NCBI GenBank assembly: GCA_023434205.1
Contig: JAEYTB010000222.1
Span: 1 to 29,319 of the forward strand
Length of the DNA: 29,319 nt
Reading direction: 5' to 3'
From: Planctomycetota bacterium
Lineage (GTDB): Bacteria; Planctomycetota; Phycisphaerae; Phycisphaerales; UBA1924
Below the pieces are notes generated by a model. The model made no database searches. It saw only the letters and a program-made list of their open reading frames with translations, and had not been told where the DNA came from. Positions 22,708 through 29,319 of this stretch are shown here, in pieces. A program made the translations under genes and the position numbers. Positions within the stretch are counted from its first letter, which is position 1; the number at the start of each line of letters is the position of its first letter.

Positions 22708-23160
22708 ATGACTCTGCTGGTGATGCTTGGCCTGTTGATGGTTCCGTACGTCGTGCTGGCGCCGTTCCCGGGGTTTCGGGGCCGTCCGGTGCTGCGGGGG
22801 TGTACCGGTATCGCGCTGATGTTCGGGTTTACGGGGGTGGGCCACTTCCTGATGCCCGCCGAGATGGCGCGGATGATCCCGCCCTTTGTGCCTTGGAGGG
22901 TGGAGGTTATTTATGTGACGGGGGTGGTGGAGATCGTCGCCGGGGCGCTGACGTTGGCGCTGAGGACGCGGCGGTATGCGGGCTGGTTTCTGCTGCTGAT
23001 GCTGGCGGGGCTGCTGCCCTTCAACATCTGGTCGGCGGTCGAGCGGGTGCCCTTCGGGGGGCACGCGCAGGGGCCGGTGTACCTGTGGGTGCGGGTGCCT
23101 GTGCAGCTTGTGATCGCGGCGTGGGTGTGGTGGTTCGCGGCTCGGCGGGCGCGGGATTGA
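22708..23160 (+). CDS. DoxX-like integral membrane protein
   Basis: ATG at 22708 has GGAGG 7 bases upstream. The product is 150 residues with four predicted membrane helices (LLVMLGLLMVPYVVLAPF, GCTGIALMFGFTGVGHFL, VEVIYVTGVVEIVAGALTLA, WFLLLMLAGLLPFNIW, and a last VPVQLVIAAWVWWF segment that may be the true fourth or fifth). The block GVGHFLMPAEMARMIPPFVPWR followed by VTGVVEIVAGALTL is the common pattern of small DoxX/DoxD-like proteins. These are often linked to redox or thiol stress, but no partner gene is visible here. It starts 53 bases from the divergent comM and converges on the GNAT gene with a 1-base gap. Confidence 0.8.
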   Translation: MTLLVMLGLLMVPYVVLAPFPGFRGRPVLRGCTGIALMFGFTGVGHFLMPAEMARMIPPFVPWRVEVIYVTGVVEIVAGALTLALRTRRYAGWFLLLMLAGLLPFNIWSAVERVPFGGHAQGPVYLWVRVPVQLVIAAWVWWFAARRARD

Positions 23161-23161
23161 G

Positions 23162-23662
23162 TTAGAGAAGGAGCTGCCAGAAGCCGACGTCGTGCCACTG
23201 ATCGAACTTGCGGCCGACCTGTTTGAAGGTGCCGGTGTGGGTGAAGCCGCAGGCTTCGTGGAGCTTGATGGAGGGGTCGTTGGGGAGGGCGATGCCGGCG
23301 ATGAGGGTGTGGAAGCCGCGGGATCGGCAGTCGGCGATGAGGGCGGTGTAGAGGGCGCGGCCGATGCCCTTGCGGTGGAAGTCGGGGTGGATGTAGAGGC
23401 CAAGCTCGGCGGTGTGGTCGTAGGCGGCGCGGGAGCGCCAGGTGTAGGCCTTGGCGTAGCCGGCGAAGCGGTTGTCGAGTGAGGCGGCGAGCCAGGGGAA
23501 CTTGCCGCGGGTCTGGAGCCAGTTGTCGCGGAAGTCGTCGTCGGAGGCGGGCTGGGTGGCGAAGTGGATGGCGGTGTGCTGGATGTAGTGGTTGGTGAGG
23601 GCGTTGGCGGGGGGGATGTCGGGGTCGGAGAAGGGGCGGATGAGGGGAGGGGTGGGGGGCAT
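23162..23662 (-). CDS. GNAT-family N-acetyltransferase (phosphinothricin acetyltransferase-like)
   Basis: From ATG 23662 the product is 166 residues; ATG 23680 would add six residues and is less like the family start. The protein opens with LIRPFSDPDIPPANALTNHYIQHTAIHF, as in PAT/Bar-type enzymes. It has the acetyl-CoA loop HPDFHRKGIGRALYTAL, the pattern ALPNDPSIKLHEACGFTHTGTF, and ends VGRKFDQWHDVGFWQLLL, all typical of this subfamily. It would acetylate an amine such as an amino-acid analogue or other small toxin; the substrate is not known. It is head to head with the aldehyde dehydrogenase gene, and the start codons overlap within CATG or lie 16 bases apart depending on which starts are used. 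Confidence 0.85.
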   Translation of the reverse strand: MPPTPPLIRPFSDPDIPPANALTNHYIQHTAIHFATQPASDDDFRDNWLQTRGKFPWLAASLDNRFAGYAKAYTWRSRAAYDHTAELGLYIHPDFHRKGIGRALYTALIADCRSRGFHTLIAGIALPNDPSIKLHEACGFTHTGTFKQVGRKFDQWHDVGFWQLLL

Positions 23663-25202
23663 GGGATATGGTAAACGCATGGGCACTGAGCGCGACGTGT
23701 GGGATGTTGTGCAATCGGCGTGGTACGCGCGGGTCCGCATGGATGAGCTCTCGAGGGAGCAGCGGGCCGCGGGGCTCGATGCAGTAGCGCAGGCGCTTGC
23801 GGCCGAGCGCGACGCGATCATCACGACTACGAGTGGTGAAACGGCGCTGACACCCGAAGAGCTTGCGCCGGAGTTTCTGCGGATGGTGAAGACCTTTCGC
23901 ATGTTCGCGGGGGTGGTGCGCGAGGGGTCGTGGGTGCGGGCGGCGGTGGATCGGCGGGCGGAAGAGGCGGGCGAGTCGATCGGGCCGAATCACGATGTGC
24001 GGCGCTTGCTCCGGCCGCTGCGGGTGGTGGCGGTGTTCGGGGCGAGCAACTTCCCGCTCTCGTACGGGGTGTGTGGCGGCGATACCGCGAGCGCGTTGGC
24101 GGCGGGGTGCGCGGTGGTGGTGAAGGAGCACCCTGCGCACCCGCGCACTGGACGGCTGCTGCACTCGATCGCTTCGTGGGCGTTCGCGGAGACGACCGGG
24201 GTTGCGGCGCTGGAGTATGCGAACAACGAGGACGTGGCCGACCTGCGAGTGGCCGAGCGGCTCTTGCAGCATGAGGCGGTGGAGGCGGTGGGGTTCACGG
24301 GGTCGGTGAAGGGCGGGCTCGCGATCGAGAGGCTGGCGCGGAGCGCCTACACGCCCAAGCCGGTGTTCGCGGAGATGGGGAGCAACAACGTGGTGGTGGT
24401 TTCGACGGACGCGGCGAAAGCGCGGGGAGAGACGATTGCGGCTGAGCTCGCCGCGGCCATCTTGGCGAGGTGCGGCCAGCAGTGCACCCGGCCCGGGACG
24501 ATCGTGGTTCCTCATGGTGACGCAGGAGACCGATTGATCACCGCTCTCGGTGAGAAGGTTCGGGCGGCCCCTGGGCGTGACATGCTGGCGGCGTGGATCC
24601 GTGACTCGTACCAGCGGCGCTGTTCTGTGATCGCGGCACGGCCCGGCGTGAGGCTGGCCGCCGAGGGCGGCGCGAGGGATGGCCCGCGCGGAGCCCCGGC
24701 GCGGCTGTTCGTGGTGGACGATTCGTGTGTTCAGGATTTGGTGGTGTTCAACGAGGAGCTTCGGGAGGAGGTGTTCGGTCCGGCCGCGCTAGTGGTGCGG
24801 CTGCCGATCGACCGTGTGTCGGAACTCACCATCTTCGGTGCGCTTACCTACACGTACTACCTGGAGCCTTCGGACATCGGGCGGCCCAATGACTGGTACC
24901 TCGAGCACTCGCTGATGATCGGACGGCGTTCAGCGGGGCGGGTAGTGTTCAACGGCGTGCCCACCGGGGTGCGGGTGGCGCACGGGATGGTGCACTCGGG
25001 GCCGTACCCGGCGTGCAACCGGCCGGACACCACGGCGGTGGGGCCGTTTGCGATCGAGCGGTGGTGCAGGCCGGTGTGTTTTCAGAACGCGCCGCAGGAG
25101 CTGCTGCCGGAGGAACTGAGGGACGGGAACCCGCTGGGGATCGGGCGGTTTGAGGATGGGGTGTGGGTGGCGGGGCGGGGGCCACAGGGCTCGGGCGGCT
25201 GA
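23661..25202 (+). CDS. Aldehyde dehydrogenase, 2-oxoglutarate-semialdehyde dehydrogenase-like
   Basis: From ATG 23661 the product is 513 residues. This start has GGAGG 10 bases upstream; ATG 23679 (507 residues) is the alternative, with no good site. The sequence follows the NADP-dependent ketoglutarate-semialdehyde dehydrogenase group: VVREGSW, VAVFGASNFPLSYGVCGGDTASALAAGCAVVVKEHPAHP, VEAVGFTGSVKGG, FAEMGSNNVVVV with Glu238, CGQQCTRPGTIVV with the catalytic Cys275, EEVFGPAALVV, VVFNGVPTGVRVAHGMVHSGPYPA, and TTAVGPFAIERWCRPVCFQN. Such enzymes end pathways that degrade pentoses, uronic acids or hydroxyproline, yielding 2-oxoglutarate. No other gene of such a pathway is in the window, so the substrate is open. 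Confidence 0.88.
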   Translation: MGYGKRMGTERDVWDVVQSAWYARVRMDELSREQRAAGLDAVAQALAAERDAIITTTSGETALTPEELAPEFLRMVKTFRMFAGVVREGSWVRAAVDRRAEEAGESIGPNHDVRRLLRPLRVVAVFGASNFPLSYGVCGGDTASALAAGCAVVVKEHPAHPRTGRLLHSIASWAFAETTGVAALEYANNEDVADLRVAERLLQHEAVEAVGFTGSVKGGLAIERLARSAYTPKPVFAEMGSNNVVVVSTDAAKARGETIAAELAAAILARCGQQCTRPGTIVVPHGDAGDRLITALGEKVRAAPGRDMLAAWIRDSYQRRCSVIAARPGVRLAAEGGARDGPRGAPARLFVVDDSCVQDLVVFNEELREEVFGPAALVVRLPIDRVSELTIFGALTYTYYLEPSDIGRPNDWYLEHSLMIGRRSAGRVVFNGVPTGVRVAHGMVHSGPYPACNRPDTTAVGPFAIERWCRPVCFQNAPQELLPEELRDGNPLGIGRFEDGVWVAGRGPQGSGG

Positions 25203-25370
25203 GCGTCGGCGTTCGCCAACGTTCCGATTCCCGGCGCCGGCGCGTCGTTGGCCCGTGCCGACGGGGCGTGGGCCTGTGCCGACGTCGTGTCGGCACGCGG
25301 CAGCGGGGTGTTGGCACGCGTCACCGGTGCGCGGACGCGTCACAGCGGCTCGGACACGGGTCAACGACCC
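25203..25370 (+). repeat. Degenerate 21-bp tandem repeats upstream of ftsK
   Basis: After the stop of the aldehyde dehydrogenase the sequence lines up in steps of 21 bases. The best units are 25245-25265, 25266-25286, 25287-25307 and 25308-25328, sharing a G-[C/T]-GT-x-GGC-[A/C]-CG core and a CGGG end; 25329-25349 and 25350-25370 are weaker. Each unit is a multiple of three, so any frame reads a 7-residue repeat, but no ribosome site or credible gene goes with it. It fills most of the 277-base gap before ftsK. Confidence 0.6.
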
Positions 25371-25479
25371 CCCGCCAGGCGTCAGGAAGGCGATTCCGCC
25401 CCAAAAAACCCTAACAGGGCGGGCCCCGACGCGCAACTTCTGACCATCGCAAACGGGGTCGGTCGATATCAGGCCCCGT

Positions 25480-28400
25480 ATGGCTTCATCCAACAGTCGT
25501 AGTACGCGCTCTTCGAATGGCACCTCGGCGGGGACGCTGGCCCGACGGGCGGCGCTGCTCATCCTGCTCGCGGCGTGGGCGTTTGTGTTTGCGAGCCTGA
25601 TCGGGTTTGATCGGGCTGATCCGCCCAGCCACACGGTGTTCCCGGCCAACAGCCCGGTGGCGAACTGGTGCGGAACCTTTGGCGCCACCGTGGCTTACAC
25701 GCTGTTCAAGCTGGTGGGGTTTGGGGCGTGGGTGTTGGTGGTGATGCTGGGGATTGGGTTGCTGTCGTCCGCCGCGGGATCGCTGCGGCATGGGATGGTG
25801 CGGTTCATCGGCGTATTGATGGTGACGTTCGCCGTGGCGGGGTTGCAGCACCTGCTGTTCCCGACGAGCGGGGCGATGCCGGACCTGGCGGGGGGGCTGG
25901 TGGGGACGGTGGGGGTGGGGGAGCTGACGCTGCGGTTCGGCGGGCTGGGGGCGGGGATCATCCTGCTGTGCGCGACGATCATCGGCGGGGTGGTGGCGTG
26001 CGATGAGTGGCTGCTCGCGGCGTTCGGGTGGATGTGGGAGAAGACGCGCGAGCACGGCGTTCCCGCGGCACAGACGGTGGGCGTGGCGACGGGCGAGGTC
26101 GCGCTGGCGGCGGGGACTGCGGCGGTGAAGGTGACGGCGAACGCGGGCGAGAGCCTGTTCTCGGCGATCATGGCGCGGCTGACCGGCAAGGGCAAGCGGC
26201 GGAAGGTGCGGGTGAACGACATTGATGATGACCAGCCGCGGGGGGCGGATGGGAAGCGGAAGATCAAGATCACGCGGGCGAAGGCGGTCGCGGAAGAGGG
26301 GGAAGAGGTGACGGCGGCGCGGCTGGGGGTGATGGACCCGGATGAGGAGATGGCGGGCCCGCCGGCGGAGATCGAGGCGAAGCCTGTGAAGGGGCGGAAG
26401 AAGAAGAACACGGAGGAAACGGAGGAGGCGGAGGGCACAGAGCCGGTCGAGGTTCTGGATGAAGATGAGGATGTGGATGAGATTGATGAGGATGCCGATC
26501 CGGTGGCGGTCGAGGAAGAGGATGACGACGACCTGCCGGGGGCGCCGCAGGTCTTTGATCAGGAGGCGTTGAAGGAGAAGATCGCGAAGCTGCCGATCGT
26601 GTTCGGGCAGCAGAACAAGGCGGTGGCGACGGCGGAGGACCTGCGCGATCTTCAGGTGGTGGAGGAGGGCGAGAACTACAGGTTCCCGGGGCTTGACCTG
26701 CTGGAGGAGCCGGAGGAGAACTTCTCGGAGAAGCTGGAGGAGTACGTGCGGTCGCAGGCCGAGGCGCTGGAGGCGGCGCTGAAGCAGTACCGCATCGACG
26801 GCGAGGTGGTGGGGATCGAGAGCGGGCCGGTGATCACGATGTACGAGGTGCGGCTGGCGCCGGGGACGAAGGTTGCGGCGGTGAACGCGGTGAGCAGCGA
26901 CATCGCCCGGGCTCTCAAGTCGGTCAACATCCGCATCGTGAGCAACATGGCGGGGCGCGACACGGTGGGCGTCGAGGTGCCCAACGAGGTCAAGGAGAAG
27001 GTGCGGCTGAAGGAGCTGATGTCCAACAGCGAGCGGTTCAGCAAGATGAAGCTGCCGACGTTCCTGGGCAAGGACGCGAGCGGCGAGCCGCTGATCGAGG
27101 ACCTGGCGAAGATGCCGCACATGCTGATCGCCGGCACGACGGGGTCGGGCAAGAGCGTGTGCATGAACACGATCATCATGGGGTTCCTGTACACCAAGAA
27201 GCCCAGCGAGCTGAAGCTGGTGCTGGTGGACCCCAAGATGGTGGAGATGTCGCAGTTCAAGGACATCCCGCACCTGATGTGCCCGGTGGTGACGGAGATG
27301 GGCAAGGCGGCGGCGATCCTGGAGTGGGCGACGACGAAGATGGACGAGCGGTACGAGCTGCTGGCGGACGCGGGGTGCCGCGACATCGCGGCGTACAACG
27401 AGCTGCCGTTCGAGGAGCTGTGCGAGCGGCTGAACGCGAAGACGCCGGAGGAGCAGGCGCGGGTGCCGCGGAAGCTGCCGTATATGGTGTTCATCATCGA
27501 CGAGCTTGCGGACCTGATGATGACGAACAAGGAGGTGGAGGGTTCGATCATCCGGATCGCGCAGAAGGCGCGAGCGGTGGGGATCCACCTGATCCTGGCG
27601 ACGCAGCGTCCGCAGGCGAACGTGGTGACGGGTCTGATCAAGTCGAACATGCCGGCGCGGATCGCGTTCAAGGTGGCGTCGGGGATGGACAGCCGGATCG
27701 TGCTGGACCAGAAGGGCGGGGAGCTGCTGCTGGGGCAGGGGGACATGCTGTTCCTGTCGCCCAACACGCACAAGCTGATGCGGTCGCAGGGGACGCTGGT
27801 GGACGACCGGGAGATCCGGCGGGTGGTGAAGTTCATGAAGGAGATCGCGGCGCCGAGCTTTGAGCGGCAGCTGATGCAGCTGCGCAGCGGCGGGGCGGAG
27901 GCGAGCGACGAGGAGAAGGTGCTCCAGAGCCAGAACAACTCCAGCGCGAGCCTGAAGGCGGCGCAGGAGGACCCGATGTTCAACCGGGCGGTGGAGATCG
28001 TGCTGGAGACCAAGCGCGGGAGCGTGTCGCTCCTTCAGCGGCGGCTGGCGATCGGCTATACGCGGGCGAGCCGGCTGATCGACCTGATGGGGATCGCGGG
28101 GATCATCTCGGACCACAAGGGGTCGGTGGCGCGGGATGTTCAGATCACGCTGGACGACTGGAACGAGATGAAGCGTCTCGCGGCGGAGCAGGCGAAGGCC
28201 CAGGGCATCGCGTACCCGACCGGGGAGACGACGGCGGAGCAGGGGGCGCTGTTCGCCGAGCCGGAGGCGGCGGGCGGGCAGTCCGAGGGGGAGCCGGACC
28301 AGGGGTCTGCGCCTCGGTCGCCGGTGAAGGACCGGGCGGCGAAGAGCCTGGCGGTGGACCACAACGCCACGGCGGTGCCGCCGCCGTTTGAGCCCACGAG

Positions 28401-28482
28401 CGCGGCGGCGGACGATGAGGACCTGGGCGAGGCGAGCTGGGATGCGGAAGAGGAAGATCAGCCTCGGCGGCGGAGCGCCTGA
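25480..28482 (+). CDS. ftsK: DNA translocase FtsK/SpoIIIE
   Basis: This is a 1000-residue septum-anchored DNA pump that clears chromosome DNA from the division site. The N-terminus has four membrane helices within residues about 24-190 (LLILLAAWAFVFASLIGF, WVLVVMLGIGLLSS, FIGVLMVTFAVAGLQHLLF, GIILLCATIIGGVVA). A charged linker follows with a strongly acidic stretch (EVLDEDEDVDEIDEDADP, then EEEDDDD). The motor has VEVPNEVKEKVRL, Walker A GTTGSGKS (552-559), LVLVDPKMVEMSQF, Walker B FIIDE (671-675) and ATQRPQANVVTGLIKSNMPARIAF. Residues about 830-890 are the winged-helix gamma domain (SLLQRRLAIGYTRASRLIDLM), which reads KOPS-type signals. A variable tail of about 85 residues ends RRRSA. The ATG at 25480 has only a weak ribosome site. 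Confidence 0.96.
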   Translation: MASSNSRSTRSSNGTSAGTLARRAALLILLAAWAFVFASLIGFDRADPPSHTVFPANSPVANWCGTFGATVAYTLFKLVGFGAWVLVVMLGIGLLSSAAGSLRHGMVRFIGVLMVTFAVAGLQHLLFPTSGAMPDLAGGLVGTVGVGELTLRFGGLGAGIILLCATIIGGVVACDEWLLAAFGWMWEKTREHGVPAAQTVGVATGEVALAAGTAAVKVTANAGESLFSAIMARLTGKGKRRKVRVNDIDDDQPRGADGKRKIKITRAKAVAEEGEEVTAARLGVMDPDEEMAGPPAEIEAKPVKGRKKKNTEETEEAEGTEPVEVLDEDEDVDEIDEDADPVAVEEEDDDDLPGAPQVFDQEALKEKIAKLPIVFGQQNKAVATAEDLRDLQVVEEGENYRFPGLDLLEEPEENFSEKLEEYVRSQAEALEAALKQYRIDGEVVGIESGPVITMYEVRLAPGTKVAAVNAVSSDIARALKSVNIRIVSNMAGRDTVGVEVPNEVKEKVRLKELMSNSERFSKMKLPTFLGKDASGEPLIEDLAKMPHMLIAGTTGSGKSVCMNTIIMGFLYTKKPSELKLVLVDPKMVEMSQFKDIPHLMCPVVTEMGKAAAILEWATTKMDERYELLADAGCRDIAAYNELPFEELCERLNAKTPEEQARVPRKLPYMVFIIDELADLMMTNKEVEGSIIRIAQKARAVGIHLILATQRPQANVVTGLIKSNMPARIAFKVASGMDSRIVLDQKGGELLLGQGDMLFLSPNTHKLMRSQGTLVDDREIRRVVKFMKEIAAPSFERQLMQLRSGGAEASDEEKVLQSQNNSSASLKAAQEDPMFNRAVEIVLETKRGSVSLLQRRLAIGYTRASRLIDLMGIAGIISDHKGSVARDVQITLDDWNEMKRLAAEQAKAQGIAYPTGETTAEQGALFAEPEAAGGQSEGEPDQGSAPRSPVKDRAAKSLAVDHNATAVPPPFEPTSAAADDEDLGEASWDAEEEDQPRRRSA

Positions 28483-28708
28483 GGGCGGATGAAGGGCGCG
28501 TAAGTCCCGCGTCCAGCCCGCTGTAACACCACCCGCGGCGGCCGCGTACAAACGGCGCCCGCGGTCGCGCACGGCGCGGCGGCGGCAGGGGTGAGTTTTC
28601 GACGGTCCCCACCTACAGTTGGCCTCGCGGGAAACCCCGCCCCACGCAATCCCAAGCACACAACCAAGACCCGGGCACAACGCCCACAGACGAAAGGACG
28701 TACTGACG

Positions 28709-29319
28709 ATGCGCACGAAGGCCCCTGCCATGATCACCGCCGGCCTGCTGGCCCTGCTCGCCGGCCTCAACCCTGTGGCGGCCGATGTGCCCGCCGCGAT
28801 CGACCGTGTGCCCGCGAACGCGGGAATGGTCGTCGCTGTCAAGAACATGGAAGGCATGAAGGATCGGGTGGAGTCGTGGGCGAAGAAGCTCAACGCCCCG
28901 ATCGATGAGCCGGGCGACGACAACCCGCTGAACATGGCGAAGAAGCTGCTGGGCACCGAGGGCCTGAACAAGACCGGGAGCATGGCGATCGCCATGATGC
29001 CCGACGAGTCGGGCCAGGTGAACTTTGAGGACGAGGAGCAGCGGGTGGTGATGATCGTGCCGGTGACGAGCTACACGAGCTTCGTCAAGGCGCTGGGGGC
29101 GACCGAGGCGGCGGGGACGGCGACGGTCTCCATCGACGGGGAGCCGGCGTTCGTGAAGGACATCGGCGGCGGGTTCGCGGCGATGGGCCCGCACCGGGAG
29201 TCGGTGGACGGCTTTGACGGCAAGGCGGGCATGGCCGCGGCGCACGCGCAGGCGATGGGCAAGACGGGCCAGCAGATCGCGGACAACTCGGACATCATCG
29301 TGATGGTGCGGGTGGCGGC
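28709..29319 (+). CDS. Unknown secreted protein, 3' end cut by window
   Basis: ATG at 28709 follows AAAGGA by 9 bases. The 203 visible residues start with a signal peptide (MRTKAPAMITAGLLALLAGLNPVAA) and continue as a soluble alpha/beta protein: IDRVPANAGMVVAVKNMEGMKDRVESWAKKL, MAKKLLGTEGLNKTGSMAIAMMPDE, VVMIVPVTSYTSFVKALGA, IDGEPAFVKDIGGGFAAMGP. I do not recognise a named domain. The pattern, a small helical segment then an edge strand with a pre-tested score-like VVMIVPV, recalls large planctomycete exported proteins annotated only as hypothetical. The frame is open at the window end. In the 226 bases between ftsK and this gene I see no gene, no clear promoter and no T-run hairpin. Confidence 0.75.
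   Translation, partial: MRTKAPAMITAGLLALLAGLNPVAADVPAAIDRVPANAGMVVAVKNMEGMKDRVESWAKKLNAPIDEPGDDNPLNMAKKLLGTEGLNKTGSMAIAMMPDESGQVNFEDEEQRVVMIVPVTSYTSFVKALGATEAAGTATVSIDGEPAFVKDIGGGFAAMGPHRESVDGFDGKAGMAAAHAQAMGKTGQQIADNSDIIVMVRVA

Noticed and set aside
25245..25349. The 21-bp repeats as a CRISPR array
   Set aside because: Units are directly adjacent with no unique spacers, are degenerate, and no cas gene is near.
25163..25414. Small open frame across the 21-bp repeats as a gene
   Set aside because: All three plus frames are open or nearly so because of the repeat, there is no ribosome site, and part of the frame lies inside the aldehyde dehydrogenase.
25486..28995. 1169-codon minus-strand open frame opposite ftsK
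   Set aside because: The translation is Arg/His/Leu-rich low-complexity sequence with no domain; the plus strand encodes a complete FtsK with all motor motifs.

Overview
The window looks like chromosomal DNA from a planctomycete of the Phycisphaerae type. The signs are very high GC, many secreted proteins that end in tandem EF-hand/dockerin-like repeats, a planctomycete-style ECF sigma factor carrying the TTRWSL motif beside a Ser/Thr kinase, several Sec/lipobox proteins, and housekeeping genes of bacterial type (truD, nnrE, comM, ftsK, floA). This assignment rests on protein style; no rRNA or other marker is present.

Layout. (1) 1-6290 is an exoprotein cluster: a subtilisin-like protease (minus, cut by the window start), a small secreted protein, a beta-propeller protein and a long kelch/Ig protein. 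All four end in the same two-repeat C-terminal module. (2) 6295-9443 is a tight minus-strand cluster: nnrE (NAD(P)H-hydrate epimerase), a bifunctional-nuclease-family protein, truD, and a CusF-like lipoprotein. (3) 9582-11273 (minus) is a fifth module-bearing exoprotein, with TolB-like propeller and LamG-like domains. (4) 11338-14170 holds a receptor-type Ser/Thr kinase, broken by one in-frame TGA inside the catalytic domain, and a divergent ECF-like sigma factor. (5) 14280-20991 has envelope genes: a TlpA-like thioredoxin protein, a TonB-like protein coupled to an unknown secreted protein, flotillin-like FloA, a DUF11/OmcB-like lipoprotein, and a small lipoprotein with a possible Cys-His-Asp triad. 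(6) 21053-25202 contains comM/yifB, a DoxX-like membrane protein, a GNAT acetyltransferase and an aldehyde dehydrogenase of the 2-oxoglutarate-semialdehyde type. (7) 25203-29319 has a block of degenerate 21-bp tandem repeats, ftsK, and the start of an unknown secreted protein.

How it fits together. The five module-tagged proteins have unrelated ectodomains but the same C-terminal ending, FFRVLAGG-x-C (the protease is cut just before its last residues). The module therefore looks like a common sorting or attachment tag. Two of its copies are 189/192 identical in DNA, which points to recent duplication or gene conversion. The plus strand is C-rich up to about 6.3 kb and G-rich after about 6.5 kb whatever the gene direction. 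That skew switch begins at the end of the last plus-strand module copy, so it may mark an origin/terminus-type boundary or an inversion endpoint. The interrupted kinase, the skew switch and the module family are the points most worth following up. No CRISPR array, tRNA, rRNA, transposase or phage gene was recognised.
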